64,000 bases of DNA from Neospora caninum Liverpool (taxonomy: Eukaryota > Apicomplexa > Conoidasida > Eucoccidiorida > Sarcocystidae), in the NCBI RefSeq assembly GCF_000208865.1, contig NC_018395.1, positions 6,186,839 through 6,250,838 on the forward strand, in the 5' to 3' direction. Shown piece by piece: positions 35,601-50,600 of this stretch. Position 1 is the stretch's first letter, and every line of letters starts with the position of its first letter. The position numbers and the translations under genes were made by a program. The notes beneath the pieces were generated by a model. It saw only the letters and a list, made by a program, of their open reading frames with translations. It was not told where the DNA came from and ran no database searches.

Positions 35601-38600
35601 AAGGCCCCGAGGGTTGCCCGTACCTGCGAGGTGGAAAAAAAGAGAGCGAGACACCGGGATGCCGAGTCGCCTTGGGAAAACACACTCGTGGTTGCATGCA
35701 CCTTTTCGCGGCTCCTCGTCCAGGAGAGACGCGAACAGCCGAAAACACCATGCGGACAAACAAACGCATACGTTCCGCCTGCACGTTTCTCCCGCTTCCC
35801 ATCCGGTTTCGTTCTGCAAATGTTCAGACTTTTTAGGTTGCCCCGAAAGGCGATTGCCGCGAATGGAGAAAAGAGAGGTGCGCGTCCTCTTTCGCGAAGC
35901 GGAACCAGGACGAGACGAAAGGGAAAAATAGACGTTGCAGCCAACCGTGTTTTGACTTGCCTTGTTCACCCTGCCGGTACGTACTTGAAGACGCTTTTAG
36001 GCCACAGCCACCGGACGCTACTCCCAGCAACACCCGCACATAATGACGGTTGCCCTACCTCCACTTTTAAACAGACATAGCTACGCGCCCGTACGTTGAC
36101 ATGTATATACACTTGAATATGAGTATATCGACGTGTTGCCCGTCGTGGTGCACTCGAGCCCTGAAGTCTTTGATCATGCCCCTGGGGGTGCGGATCAGAG
36201 CTTGTGTCGACCGGGTTTCTCGTTTGCCTCATTCAAGTCTACAGAGCGTCTGGCTGCAGTGTTTCTGCCCGCGACGCGGCCACTGGGCGTCATCGCTTGT
36301 CGCTGAGAAAAGAAAAACACCTTTCTGAAGTACCGTGGCGCGACCGTTCGTAGCTGCCGACCGGGGCTGCAGAGCGCTTACCGGGCGCGGTATCTGGAGA
36401 GAATGTTGACCTTGAGGAAATGCGCAGCGACGGGAGGTAGCCTCGTGTGGGAGTGACTGATTTCCAGGCACTGTTGAAAGAGTGTCCGGACGGCGCAGAG
36501 AATCTCGTCCACGGAAGAAGGTTTCGCCTGCGTCACGAACTCTTCCGCCAGGTGCTCCAGCGCGACACACTGGGGCGTGAAGGAGGTGCGGAAGAGCGAC
36601 ATGAGACGAGAAAGATACATGAGCGGAGTGGAGAGGGTGGAGGAACCGGAAGACGAATGCTGGGCATGGTACTCTCGCCTTTCCATGTAGGCTGTGCGGA
36701 TGTCGAAGTAGACGGCTTGGGGCAGCTGAAGCATCAGCAGGTAGAGGACTGCGTCCATTTCTGGCGCTTCCTGAGAACACACGAGGGGAAACGCTTCTCG
36801 GGAGGTTATACAAGATGAGCGCGGATCGCAGATGTAATAATCCGAGTTAAGCGATGACATCTATACTAACGAACCGGTGTTTCGGCTTCGCCTCAGTGTT
36901 TCTTTGCCGCGAGGTGGTCTTCAACTGCTAGACCGCTGCACGTTTCTCTGCGCTTCTCTATCTGTTTCTTCCGCCACGTTTCCGCCTCTTTCCTTCCCCC
37001 GAAGTCCGCCACGCAGGCGTTCCTCCCTTTTCGGAGAGTTCGATCGCGCGTGTTCTCTTCTCCAAAAGTGAGGAAGGCGTCGAAGGACTGCGCTCTGCCC
37101 CGACTGATTCCAGCTGGTGCCTTCGCGGTCTCAGCGGCTTCATTCTCGGTTCCTCACCGGCCGGTCGAGACCGCTGAGGAGCTGCGGAAGCCACGGGAGG
37201 AAGCACTGAATGGGGCAGGAGGGCGCGAGCTGTCGGAAGACCCGGGCGAGGGGTCTTTTCGGACCGACGTCGTACGAAAGGATCCAGAGAATGCGCGACA
37301 GATAGAGACGCCCCTTCGCCGGCCTGGAAGGACAAAACCTGGCACTGAAACAGAATGAGGGGACGTTCCCCGGGGCGTCCGTCCGCTGGCCCGTTTCGAT
37401 TCCCTCCAAAGTTTACACAAGACAGCGTCCTGCAGATCTCCTCGCACCCGTCAAGGGGTACGCCATACATCCCCACAGACACGCGCCGTCAAGCTCAGTC
37501 GATCGAGAGGCGCGGCCCCCGGGGGCACAGCATCTGTCGTTCGTGTCTTTCGCTCCCGTCTCTGTCTTCCCTTGAGTCGGGCTGTGCTTCCGTGTTCGCG
37601 CTCGGCGCCCCAGAAATCGCCCCACGAAGGCTGCCTTACCGCAGCTGTAGGTTCATGAGGAACCCAATCATGGCAGAGAGGAGATACCGCACGAGCGCTT
37701 CCTCTTCCTCCGTCTTCTTCGTCTCGCTTGCCGGTGCGCTCGCGCCATCGCTGTCTTTCTCAGCCGACGTTGCTTGAGACGAATGAGAAGCCGCGAGCGC
37801 ACTGAGCGCCGCCGGGCCGTTGTGGAGGAAGAACAGATTTTCGTTCATCTTCGCCCACGTGAGCCACGCCGCGCCGTAGAGAGGCTGGACCGCCAGTGTA
37901 GACCGGAGGAGGGAGTCGGCGCCTGAGAGCAGCTCTGCAGCGGGTCACAGAGCAAGGCACGACGGTTCCATCGGGGGGCAGTGGACTCGCAGGACCAGCA
38001 GGAAAGCGACATGTGGAAACGGGCGCCAGACGGAGAGGCAGCAGGAGACACGAAACAGAAGACGAATCCCCCGACACCCATTGGAAACGGCATTTTGAGA
38101 AGGCTCACACGCGAGTGGATCGAGACGGAGCAAACAACCGCGGAAACGGCCATACGCTTGAGGCACCGGGAGGGAAGGGTGAGAGTAGGGCGCGGAACGT
38201 CTCGCGCTTCACGAACTGGGCAAGCCGCCGTGGACCGAAGCTCGGAAACCTCAAGAAGACATGCGCGCCCGACAGACATGTCGGTCCTACCTTCGCGACT
38301 AACGCCTTGGAACGCCTGGGGCCGCTCCGAGCAGTAGAGGCGGAACATGAGGACCGCCTTGAGTCTCAGAAGCTGGAGTCTCTGAGCGTCGAGCTGCTGC
38401 TGGACATGCGGATCTGGGCAGAGCGCGACGGGCGAGGCAGCAGCGGAGGAAATGGAGGAGGGGCCGGGGACGTCAAAGTCGAATCCGTTGAGCATTTGAA
38501 GGCCGGTGACATACTGTGCGGGGTCACCCAGACAAAGCTTCGCTTTCTCCGTCTGAAAAGCACAGCAAAAACGGAAGCGTTCGCCAGTCAGTGGATGCCT

Positions 38601-41600
38601 TTGACCTGCTTTAAAACAGCGGTGCACCATCAAGAGGAGCAGCGTCTCTATGCATGCAGCGAAGCTGACGTCCCAAGCGGCATGGCAAAAACACGCTGAC
38701 CCGCCGCGGCTGCTCAGCCTGCCGCGGCGGAATCCTTCAGGCGCGGCAGCGCACTCGAGAAAAAATGCCTGCGACAAAGCCGCCTTCAAGACTGGACTGC
38801 GGTGGCTTCGGATGCGACCGAGCGTGAGTGAAGAGAAGAGGAAACGTCCACAACAGCGCGAGACAAAGTCGGTCCAGCGCTGGAGTTCTACACGACCCCG
38901 AAGCGAAACTGGAAAGAGCACCGAAAATCGAGTGTCAGAAATCGCTGGGTGCCTCGGAAGCGATGAACCTTGCGGGCGAAGGAGCCGCTCCACGGGGATT
39001 CGATCTGCACGAATAGAGGCACGGGAGCAAGGCGTGGCGTTTCCTTTTGTCTCTCATTTGGCCCTCTGCGCACCATCGCAATGAAGGTTTCTGTCGCGTA
39101 GGCAGGGTTTTTCATCGCGGGTAGGTTGTCGAGCTTCATCAGCAGCGCAAGGGAGACCTCTCGTAGTCGGTTTTGCGACCGCGCAATCGAGACAAACTTG
39201 AGCATCGTCCACGGCATGTCTTGGACGTATGCCGGCCAGGAGGCCTTCTGCGAGGGAGTGAGGATCGGCGAGGAAGTCACGGTGGACTGGATGATGGAGA
39301 AAATAAAGTTGCGCCACACAAACAGATCGTTCCAGCTGTCGATCGAGTCCCAGGAATTCGGAAGACGCTCGCGCCAGCTGTTCAGAGTCGTGCGGGCGGC
39401 AGGGAAGTCGCCTGAGACAGCGCAGATAGGACGGCGCGAAAGCGGTCAGACTGCGGCCGAGAGGAGCCACGAAAAAACTCGGTGTCTCTTAACTGGAGTC
39501 ATATGCAGTATCCTCGGCACGATCATCTCTCTGCTTATTCGACTTGACTGAAAGGGACAAGTATGAGGCAGAGCGTGCGCAGAGAGGCGAAAAGGAGGAA
39601 CGGAACCGGAGAGATGAAAAACGCGAATGGGGCGCAGAGCCAAGTGAAGACGGGTTTGGAACCAGCGGGAGAGACACTTGGCCACGGGGCCGAAGTCGGC
39701 CACAGAGAAAGAGTCGGCGCAGAATTGGATCATAAAAGAGCACGACGATCAATCCGATTTTTAAAAGAAAAAACCAAAGGGAGCAGAGAGGCCCAGAGGT
39801 GAAGAGCAAAGCCGCCGACGGAATGGCAGCCGCGAGCGCCAGCCCCTCTCGTCCCGGAAGCGTGAGGAAAACGACATGTGGTCGGCATGAAATCACCACC
39901 AGCAGCCTTCCTTCGGGTCTCTCTCACCTCCCTTCTGGAGCCGCCGGCTGAGATGGACAACCAAGTGGTAACCCTCAAGAAGCTCGACGTAGAGCTGGAA
40001 CTGGACAAGGAGCGCGATGTGCGCGTCGGTGATCTGTGAATTGAGTGTAAGGGAGAGCACACGCAGACGAAAAAAGGTCCGTTGCCCCTGTTCCGCTGTT
40101 TCGAATTCCTCTCTTTCCCTTCTTTCGAAACGCAGAACCACGTCTGCAACCGAGAGACGAAGAAAACCGCGGGAAGCCTGTGGTTCGGCCTTTCTCGTGC
40201 CCGCCAGCGGACAACCGACAAAACCTAAAGAACGGCATGTGCTCGGTGCGTCGAGTCGCGGGACGAAACACCGTACCACAGAAGGCAGCCTTCGCCAGGA
40301 GGAGAGAAGAAGCCGCTGGCCTTCACAGCATCGCAAGTCCATCTCGCGGAGCTTCTGAGTCTGCATCCAGGGGGCGGCTTCGCTGTCCTGCCGGCCTCGC
40401 GGGTAGACGACCTCGTGGAGAGCCTGATAGGCCTGTGAAAAACAAGAAAGAAAACACTACCCTTCTTCAGCGCTCTGTCCCCGCAGCGGCCTGGGCGTGA
40501 TTGACGCCAGAGAGGCCTGAGGAAACATTTCGGTGCTTTGAACTGAACACACCAGAGCACGGAAATCCTTTGCAAGTCGCCCCTTTGTTCCGTCGTCAGC
40601 CCGAGTTGTACGAGGAAAGCAGCACATCGTGGAATATGATTTGCTGCGTGCATTGGCGCGTACCTGGCAAAGCTTGGTGTAGGGTGTATGAACACCGTAC
40701 GAGTCTACCATGTGCTCGAGGAGGTCCCAGTTCTGCAGTTTCGACGCGCAGTCCAGTCCTAAATGCGACTCCGAGCCTAAGTTGCTGGCGTACTCGTTGA
40801 GCGAGTTCCACTGGTTCAGGTGCTTCGTTGTCGACAGCCAGCACACATTCCACCAGAAAACCTCTTCTTTCTGCTCTTCGTCTTCTAACTCGGTGCGCTG
40901 AAGAAAGAGACAAGGCAACCCGGAAACAAGAGACCGGAAGTCACCCGGTGCACGCGTGTCAATCAGCCATACAGGGCCGAGCGGGTCAGCTGGACGACGA
41001 GACAGTCAGGCTTCCACAGCGCCGGCCATGCGACCGGTTCCCCAACAAAACCCCCGAAAAGAGAAGAAGGAAAAACGGAGACGTTATGGGCGCTCTTGCG
41101 CCCAAGGTAATGAGGCTTCCGCTCTTCTATTCCTGGTCTTCGCATCTGGACGGGCCTCTTTTTCGTAAACGGCAAACCTCCGAAAAGGCGAAAAAACAAC
41201 AGAAAAGAGAACGCGGAAGGCTGCGCCACTTACTGGGGACGCCACGGTCTTCATTGCTTCCACAATGCGATTCTTCGCCTGATTGTAGAAGCCGTGCTGG
41301 AGGAATGCGAGTGCCGCACTGCCCTCGGCGGTTGTTAAGCGGGAGGCGATCACGCCTGCTTCGTAGTCGGGCTCTTCCAGCTGCGCATACAGCTCGTGGA
41401 GATACTGCAGACAGCCACCGCGCGACGGCCAGGCGGCGACAAAGACATGGGACGGGACAGCGCGAGAGAGTGAGGGAGCGGCTCAACAGAGGAAGCAGAG
41501 AAAGCACGCAGGTGGGGAACAAACGAACACGGGCAGAGCAGAGCAGTGGCCACCATGAGTGAATCAAATAGCTACGGCGGATTCCGAGTGTTCAACGACT

Positions 41601-44600
41601 TGGCGACAGAGACGCGCGAGGTGGAAAAATAAGCAATCGAGAGCTGGACTCGAAACGCGACACTGCTGAGACACGCACAACATACGTAGAAAAATGCATA
41701 CATGCGTGTACACAGATGTAGGGATCAAAACAATAAGAAATGGATACAGATACAAATAGATCTGCCAGCACGGCAAAACTTTCTGGTGTTGGAGACAAAA
41801 CTCCTGGTGTTGGATAAGCCGTCAGGAGGCCTTACGACGGAAGCCTGGCGAGCAACGGCGCCACTTTGAAGTTGCCAGAGAGTGTCCTCGTCCATCTCCT
41901 CGTCTTCGACGTCGCTCTCGTCTTCTTCCTTCGCAGACTCCGGAGGCAGTGGGCTGCCTTGGGGCGCTCCGTCGCCTGGTCCTCTTCGCGCCTCTTCTTG
42001 CGGCTCGTGCTTGACCGCATTCGGCGGGCGACTGGAGCCACACACGACGACACGGAGAGAGGGTCCACGCCAGGAGGCGGAAACGGCGTGAGAAGCGTAA
42101 ATGAAGACAAACCGTCGGAGGTTTCTGGCAAGAGCCAACACGCGCCCACTTCGACAAAACCAAGGCGAGGCAAAGCGCTGACAGAGACAGAACTCGCACA
42201 GGGTGTATGTGGCTCTCCAGTTGGACAGGAGGGACACGGGAGACCAAGTGAACTCGTCGGGCGTGTCGCGTCCCGGCGATCTCGCCGCCGATGTTTTGCA
42301 TCCTATCCGGGCTTTTCCGAGTCCTCCTTTTTCCACTTACTTGGAATTCTCTCCGGTCTCCATGTCGACGTCGGCCTCGGTCGTGGCCTTTGCTTCTTCT
42401 CTGCTTTCTTGGGCCCTCTCGGCGCGAGGCTCTGCTCCACGCTCGGCCTTGTTCCCGGCGCTGTCTCCATCGCTAGGGCAGGTCGCGGCGTCAGCGATCG
42501 CGCCGGCTTCTTCCTTTTTCGGGCGAGGGACGATGCGCTCAGAGAAGGCGCAGAGGAAAGCGTTTTGAAGGAGAGGCAAGATCTCGTGGTAGCAGGCAAA
42601 TGTCTTCGCCAAGTAAAAGAGCAAGTCGGTGGGGAAGACGGGGATCGGTGAGCATTTGAGGAAGGCAGAGAGAATCGGGTGGACGGTGGCTGCTCCGGCG
42701 TGGCCAGAGCCAGTCGGAAGCGAAGACGAGGAAGACGACGCCGACAGGAGATGGTACTGCTGGCGCCGGTGCGAAGGCGGAAGCGAAAAGAGGAAGGGAA
42801 TGCGCAGGTGACACGGGTTGGAGAGGAAGAGCGTGAATGCTCGGGTGAGGAGTCGCCGGGACTCCGGGCCTCCTGCGCGCCACAGCACTTGGAAGAGAGA
42901 CGCCCACACACTGGAACAAATGCGAGGGGCGAGGAACGCCAGGTCCAGGAGACAAGAGGAGGAGGAGGAAGACAGGGAGGGGGCAAAGAACGGGGAGACG
43001 GGTCGGGATGACGAGGCCGAAGAAGCGGGGAAGAGCAGCAGAGTCGACGCGGCAGACAAAAAGCGCGTGTGGAGGCGAAGCGCCGCATCGAAGTTCTCTT
43101 TCCACTCCACGAACGAGGAAGCCTGCGAGGAGAGGTCTAACACCAGCGTCGAAGCGTCGGCGGTGCCGGAGCTACCTCGCGCCTCTTCGCGCCTCTCGCC
43201 GCAAATACCAGACGGCCCCGCGGCGAACCCCAGGCCCTCTCTCTTCTCGCGCGCGTCCTGGTCCCTTGATCCTGTTCTTGCCTCCATTCCTGCCGCAGTC
43301 GCCTCTCCTGCGACAGCCTCTCCATTCTCTTCTCTGTCTGCTTCCTTCTCAGCTTCTTGCTCCTGCACACTTCGGGTGCGCGCCCCGGCGCTCTTGTCCG
43401 CACTCGGCAGAACGAACGGCAACGAGGGAACCGGGAAGTCCGTCGAGCACATAGAGGCATAAATCTGCGTCGCTGCCCGAATATAAGGCGAGAGCTGACG
43501 CCCGCGAGACGCGAGGAAGAGCGAGGCGCGATCCAGGGAAAAGACCGAGTACGAATTCCACTCCGCAGTTGCGTCCAGCCAGGAAGCAGACGATGACGAA
43601 CCGAGCAGTGGGAGGGCAGGAAGAAGTGGCGGAAGACGGGCGCCTTCGGAATCGCCAAGGAGTTCCCGACGCTGCGATTGGAAGCCAAAGAGAAGAGGTA
43701 AAGAAGGACAACATGAGAGGGAGAAAGGGAGGAAACACGCCGAAGGCGGTAAGGAAGAAACGCACGTGAGAGAGCAGAAAGAAAACGCATGAGACAAGGC
43801 CCAAAAGCGAACGGATGCAGGACCATGTGCACCTAAGCAGACGACGACGCCACGGCCACATATATTGGAAGACCACGATCCACGCAAAAGCCCCACAGCC
43901 AAAGATCGTAGATGCCACCGCTCCTGGTCCCTTGTCCGTTTCTCTTTTCAGCGTTCTGCTCTCTGCTGTGTGTGCAAAAAGGGTTCGCCTGTATGTTTCA
44001 CGTGCTGACCCGTTTCAACTCCAGCTTCCAAATCTGGTTTTCACCTTTCCTCCCGGGCTCGCTCTCCCGTCTTCCCCGTACTGCTTCTCCACCTGCCTCT
44101 TCTTCCTTTTCTTCTTGGCCCAGTGCGTCAAATTGTCCTTCCCGTCTCCGCAGCCTGTCCAGTGAGCCCTTTGCCTTTGACCCGCGCCCGCCTCTTCCTC
44201 TCACTTTTCTTCTTACCTTTAGATCTCCAGAAGCCATGAGCACGAGAGTGACAATCGAATGGAGAATGCCCGGCCGTCCCCCCACAATTTCCCACGCGTC
44301 GCCCATCTCCAGGAGACACACCAGCCTCTCGACACTCGCTTCCATCGCCTCGCCTTCGTCTCTTCTCCACCTCTTCTCAGGCTCTGTGTGCCTTTTCTCG
44401 TTTTTGCGCCTTCCGTCTTCTGCCTCTTTCAAAGCACACAGCGGACACGACTCTCCCGGGGCTTCTCCCGCCAGCGCTCGGTCTTGGCTTGGAGCCGAGA
44501 AGGGCGGAAGCCGAGCGTGCAGGAACTCGAGAGCTGCGTGCCGGACGGCGGGCACTGCGGACTGGGCCGCGAGGAGGAGACAGCGAAGAAGCGCCTGCGA

Positions 44601-47600
44601 GAGGAAGAGGTCGTCTAGGTGCTCCGCCAGCAACCCGTTCAGACACGAGAAGCAGACACCCCTCGATTTCCGCCTCGCCCGCTCGCCACAGACCGCACGA
44701 GGCTTCGCCCCGCTGACCGCCTGTGCTTCCCCATTCATCGCCACTTCTTCGCCGCTCGCCGCTGGCTCCGCCCCGTCACCGTTCAGCCCTTCTCCCGCCT
44801 GGCCCGCGTCCTCGACCTCATCGGCAGCTGCGAGGAGAAGCGAGACGCGCCTGTGGACGCTGTGATAGTCGCGCGCCAGGGGTGCGTCGAAGCACGCGAG
44901 GCGGAAGATGAGAGAATGCACCAGCACGTGCGCCTCCACCATCGGGTGCCCGTCGCCCGCGGGCGCCAACGCCAGAAGCAAGTTTTGCAGGTCTGCGATG
45001 GCAAATGGCCCGCAGTTCCGCACGCGCCTCGCCGAGCACACCCCACAACGCGTCTCCTTCGGAGAGACAGACGGCGGCGTTCCCACGTGGCTCTGTTGCT
45101 TCTCTGTCTCGGGCTCACACTGCTTGACCTGGCCCTCTGCTTGCGCGGCGCCGGACGTCTGACCCGTCGCCATCGCCCCGCTGCCTGCGTTCTCGCTCTG
45201 CGCAGCCGCGACGCCTTCGCCTCCCTTCGCCGGCTTTTCCTCCAGCGAGGAAGACTCCGTTGCCGCGGGTCTCTCTCTCCCTGCTCTCGCGTCTCGTCCG
45301 CACGCCTTCCGTCTCTCCTCTCTCTCTGCCCAGACGGCGGGCCGCGTGCTCGCAGCGAAACGTCGGACGATCTCGGGGAGCGTCGGAAGGTGAGCGATCC
45401 GACGGATGCGTGAGAAACGACGGGAACCCCTTCCTTCTTGTGGATACGCAGCTGCAGCTAGCACGCCCCATAGCGTCCACTCTCCTTCGTCGTCGAAGGT
45501 CGGCTCGCCGTCGGGCGACAAGGACGGGCCCCGCGTGGCGCGAAGCATCTCGTCTTCGAGGGAGGTCACTGAGGGCGCCAGCGGACGGGCCGAAGACGAG
45601 GCGGCAGCGAGAGACATCCCCTCGCCACCGGATGAGAGCTCGTCTTCACCGACCAGCCTTCGCTTTCGCTCGGCGGTCTCGTCCATCTCGACTTCCATCT
45701 CTTCTCGCCTTGCACGTCGACCGCTCCCCCGAACAACGTAACGGCCTCGACATCGGACAGCCCCGCCGGGTGTCAAGCGCTGAATCGCTTCTCGCGCTGC
45801 CCGACTGCTTCGGCAGCAGCAGCCGCTCTCATCGTCGTTCTCGTCTGTCGCCACGTCGCCCTGTGTCCGGGTCGTGACGTTCCTGCACGCGAGGCACGGA
45901 ATCTCGTGGAGGTCCACGCCGTCCCGGTGAGCCTCCCCTGTAAGCTCGCCGTCGCGGTCTGTCGCCGCCGAGCTTCCCTGCCCAGCAACGATGTCCTCGA
46001 GGGAAACTGCGGGGTGGATCATGACTCTGGCGAGCGCGAGAAGCGTCGGAAGGACGAGGAGAGTCGCCGGCGTGGCTTCTTCTCTGCTTCTCTCTGCAGT
46101 CTCCCGCGCACTCTTCTCGCTTCCGTCTCGCCGCCCCACAGGCCTGCCTCCGCCGCCGACTGCCCGGAACAGCTCGCCCAGCATCTCCGTCGCGACAGGC
46201 GTGACGCGGAGAAGCGAGGGCGAAGCCGTCACAAGCGAGAGGAGAAGCCCGAAACTCTGCTGCAAATCCGAAAGGTGCTCCTCGGATATGGACAACGGAG
46301 GCACGAAGAAAAACTGCGTCTCGCGCCCTGCGCCTTGGGTAGACCCGTCGCCGTCGCGTCGTCCCTGGCTGCCGACCTGCGCGGGCAGATGGCCGTTTCG
46401 GAAGGCGCCTGACGCGGCGAGGGGCTGCGAGCGCGAAGAAGGCAGAGCCGTCGATCCGGGCGCCGCCGTTCCCCGATTCCCTAGAAGGGAGAACTCGCGC
46501 AGAGCGTAGACGACAGACAGCAGCGCGTGCAACGAGGAGGGAAGCAGGAAACGCAGGAAACCGAGACTGGCCGAGACGTCGACGGTCGCCAGGGAGCAGA
46601 GCGCGACCGCGAGGTGTACAGACACGGGGAACGACATGGCTAGGCGACGGGGCTCGGCCCAGACGCCGAGAGACTGGGCGGTTTGCGCGTCGTTGCGCCG
46701 GTCGGCCGTCAGGAGGAAGAAGAACGGGTAGGATGGGAAGGACGAGCTCGCACACGAGTGGAACCCGGCGAAAATCGCGCTCAACAAACGGTAATAAAAG
46801 TAGTCAACAGGCGAGGACACCCGTGTGGTGCGCGTCGAAGAATGCGCGGACTCGCGCGGCAGCGGCAAAATGACGGGCAGCGTCCACCACGGAGCGAGAG
46901 GCGAACTCGCAGCTTGGGCCGAGGGAAAAGGCGAGGTGAAGCTGCGCGAAGAGGCCCACGCGGCAAACGCCATTGGACCTGCAAGAGACACAAGCCAGCG
47001 AGAGAGGAGAGACGGGCATCAGACCATGAGGCTGCGTTGCCACACGCGCACACAGCAAGAGATCGGCGAGGGCGAAACCAGCGACAAAACGATACGAATG
47101 CGAGAACAGAAACAAAGGAAAATGAAAGCACCATCGGAAGAGCCCGGGTCTCCAGATCGAAGTCCCAGCATGAAGCGAGAAGAAGAGAGAGAGGCGCGGA
47201 GAACACGGCCCGTGAGAGTAGACGCACAGTGCAAGCATGAAAGACCAAAAACAGTGAGAGACGACGAAGAGAAGAGCGCGTGCAGACAGACGTGTTTTCA
47301 GTGACCGAACCCCACTGCAGACAGAGACGACAGCCGGTGACGAAAGGAACATGCACTTCGTTCGCCGCCTCGCGGAGGCTCCCAAAAGCATCCGCTGTTC
47401 CCTCGTGTCCGTCCACCCGTCCTACCCCCCAGTTTCAGTTCCCTCTCTCACCGTCTCGAACAGCCTTGACCAGATGTGGCGGGGGCGGGTGAAGAAGGAC
47501 AATCTTTGCCACGAGAGCCTGCAGGGAGAGAAGCACTCGCCCGTCGCTGGAACCTGCAGCGGCGAGAAGGATAATCTCGACGATTTGCGGCAGCGCAGCT

Positions 47601-50600
47601 CGCCAGGCGCATTCGTCTCGGAGTCTGCCTTCCTGCGTCTCCTCTTCGTGCCCAGGCCCACTGGTTCCCGGTTTCTGGTCGCGGCTCGCCTCCGCGTCCG
47701 GCTGCTCTGTTGCAGCCCCCATACCTGCCTCCTCTGCGTCCTGCGAGCCAGACTTTCCCGCGGCTTTCCGCGCCTGTCCACTGACTGGCGGCCGGTACCC
47801 ACACGCGTCGGCGGTACACGCCTCGCAGGCGCACACGGCGCCCCGCTGCTGCACCATGACATGGCAGAGCGCGAGAACGAGGAGAAGAAGCCTGGTGAAG
47901 GCGGACGCGCCGCCCGCAGTCTGAGCAGCGCTCGCGCCGCCGCTTTTGTCTGGCTGGCTTAAGTTTCGGTCTCTGTCTCGCTCGCGGTCTTGCCCCGGCA
48001 CGCGGTCGTTCGACACCGGAGGCCCGGTCAGCCACGATGACAACCCGTAGGTCTGCGCGGCCTGGCAGCAGAGCCGCTCGACGAGGACCAACGGCACGGA
48101 GGCCGAAGGGCGAAGCTGCAGGAGAAGGGCGAGACACTTGAGAGCCCGAGGCGCTGCGGAAGTGGTGTAGACTCCTCCCGACGGAGAGACAGGCAGGGGG
48201 GTCAGACACCGCACCAACTGGAGCGCCATCTGGTTGACTTCCGACGGCGTGAGCCTGCTGAACAGGGCTGCGTCGACTGTGTGCCCAAGAGAGACTGCTG
48301 CCGGCGACTCGGAAGGCGAGTCGCCTGCGGTCTGCTGGGAATGAACGTCCTGACTGATTTGCTGTTTTATGGCGGCCGCGTGCGAGTGGAGTTGCTCACA
48401 GCAGCGCGAGAACCATCCATTGCTGCGAAGGGCGCCCACTGCGACCTCGAAGACGCTCCGGATGCGTGAGATGCGTCGCTCTTCTTGCATCTGCAGGAAG
48501 GCTTCCTTCCTTTTCTCTTCCTCGTCTGAAACGGACGACTCTTCATCAGCCGATTTCGGTTCACGCCCTCCCTGCTCGAGGGCCCCCGCCTCGGCATTCG
48601 TCTCGGCGTCGCCTTCGCGCTGAAAGAGCCGCGGCTTCTTGCGGGCGACCTCAAGCGCCCCGCTCTGCCCGTCGCTGCCGTTCTGCGCGAGCGCCGTTCG
48701 GGCGGTGCACGCACCTCCACTGCGCAAGACCGCCGAGAAGAGCACACTGCGCAGTTCCCAACCGAGAAGGACGGAAATCACATTTAGCACGTGGGCACGT
48801 TGCTCGGCTGCGCTCGCACCTGGGGCGGCGCCTGCTGGCGGCGCAGGCTGGGAACGAAGCACTTGCTGGTTTGTGCTGAGAAGCAGAGGAATGAGCGTCT
48901 GCCGGTACGGGAAGAAGAGCGTCTCGGAGGTGTACAGACACTGCAGGGGGTGGAGAAGGAAGGGGAGAACTCGCATTTCCTGCATGGTGCGCAGAAGCAC
49001 GCGAATCCACGGCGGCGCAACGGGGAGAGCACTGCCCGCCAGAGGGCCCTTTTCTCTCTCTTTTCTCTCTTTCGCGAGACCCGTGCCGCCTGCACTCGAC
49101 AGCGACAAGGGAAGGTGGTCAAGGGCGGCCGAGGAAGGCGCTTGCACGAGAGAAACGGCGAACGTAGACGAGGCGGGGAGACGCGGAAGCAGCCTCGAGA
49201 GCGCGTCCGAGATCATGTCGGGGACAGGCGAGGGACACGCGTGAAGCAGCGACGAGAACAGATGGAGGTGCAGACGCGGCGTCGGGGTGTACAGACACCC
49301 GAACCCAGACAACACATACAGCGCCACGTGCTGCAAGCTGACGCTGCTGACGCTGCAGGAGCGGGCAAAAGCACACAGACTCTCCTCGACGCTCTGCCTA
49401 TCCTCAGTTCCCAGACGGCCGCGAGTCGCCGGCCGAAGCGCTTCTCCACTCTGCGGCGGCTGCTGCTGGAGCCAGCAGAAGCGCACCAACGCAACCTTCG
49501 CGGGGGAGGCCCCCGGTGACGCGCTGGCCTCCGCCGACGGTTCGAGGAATGGGAGGAGGAGGGAAATCAGACGGAGAATCTGGATCGCTGTCCGGTCGTC
49601 GAGACGCGGCGGGAACAGACACTCAAAGAGACTGTCGTCATCCCACGTGCACAGCCTTTTTCCTCCCGGCGCAGTTTCAGTGCCCAGCGACTGTTTACCC
49701 TCCTCGCCCGAACCGTGAAGGGGTGTGCGGAGGGTGAACCCCGACGCGAGGATCGCGACATGGCCCATAAACGCGACCAGTGCGTCGACCTCAGCCTTGG
49801 TGAGGGTCTTCGCGCCCTGGCTTGCCACGCTGGCGTCCGCCTCGAGGTCGACGACACGGGACTCAGAGGCCGAGGACGAGGGCAGCAGTCCGTGGAGCAT
49901 CGGAATCACCACAAACTGCAGCTGCACAGCGAGAAGCCGAAGATGGGGAGTCCCACGCGCCTCGGGCCCTTCCAGCGCCCTTGTCGCCTTCGCGGGGCCC
50001 CGCGCAGCGCCTGCCAGCAGATTCAAACACGCCTCAGCCTTCCGCGTCTCCTCCGCAACGAGGGCGGCGCGCCGCCTTCGCCTCGCCTGAACCTCTGGAA
50101 CTTCTTCGCCGGCTTCGCCTGGTTCGCTTCCGGCCGGGCTCGCGCCGGCGTCTCCAGGGTCAGGCGCGACGGCGACGGCGGCGAGCAAGTGCTCCAGGCA
50201 TGCGGTCAGGAGACGCCGCTTTTCACTCAACGAGAACGAAGGCAACGCGACGGTGACCAGGAAATCGCGCAGGGCGCCCAGCGGCTGGATGGAGCCGCCG
50301 TGGACGTCGAGGGCGAGGCAGCGCACGAGCACAAGCGTGATGCGGAGGCGAGTCTCCGACAGGCAGGGTTGGAGATGGGAGAGCAGCGACGAGTAAGCCG
50401 AAGGCGAAAAAACGATGCCGTCTTCGGTTTGCTCGAAGACGCCAGACGCGAGGTCGGAGTGAGAAACGGGCAGAAGAGGCGACGAGCTGGACGATCGCGG
50501 CGTCGCTGCGAACCACGTCTCTTCTGAGGCGGGCGAGGGCGAAGAGGAGAGAAGAAGCGTGAGGAGCGCGGGATCAACGGTGGCCTGGAGCGGCGGAAGC

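Noticed and set aside
47435..47454. Extending the large TRRAP exon to its frame end
   Set aside because: The donor G|GTGAGAG at 47452 keeps phase with the next exon at 46978 and restores TRRAP text. The residues beyond it are intronic.
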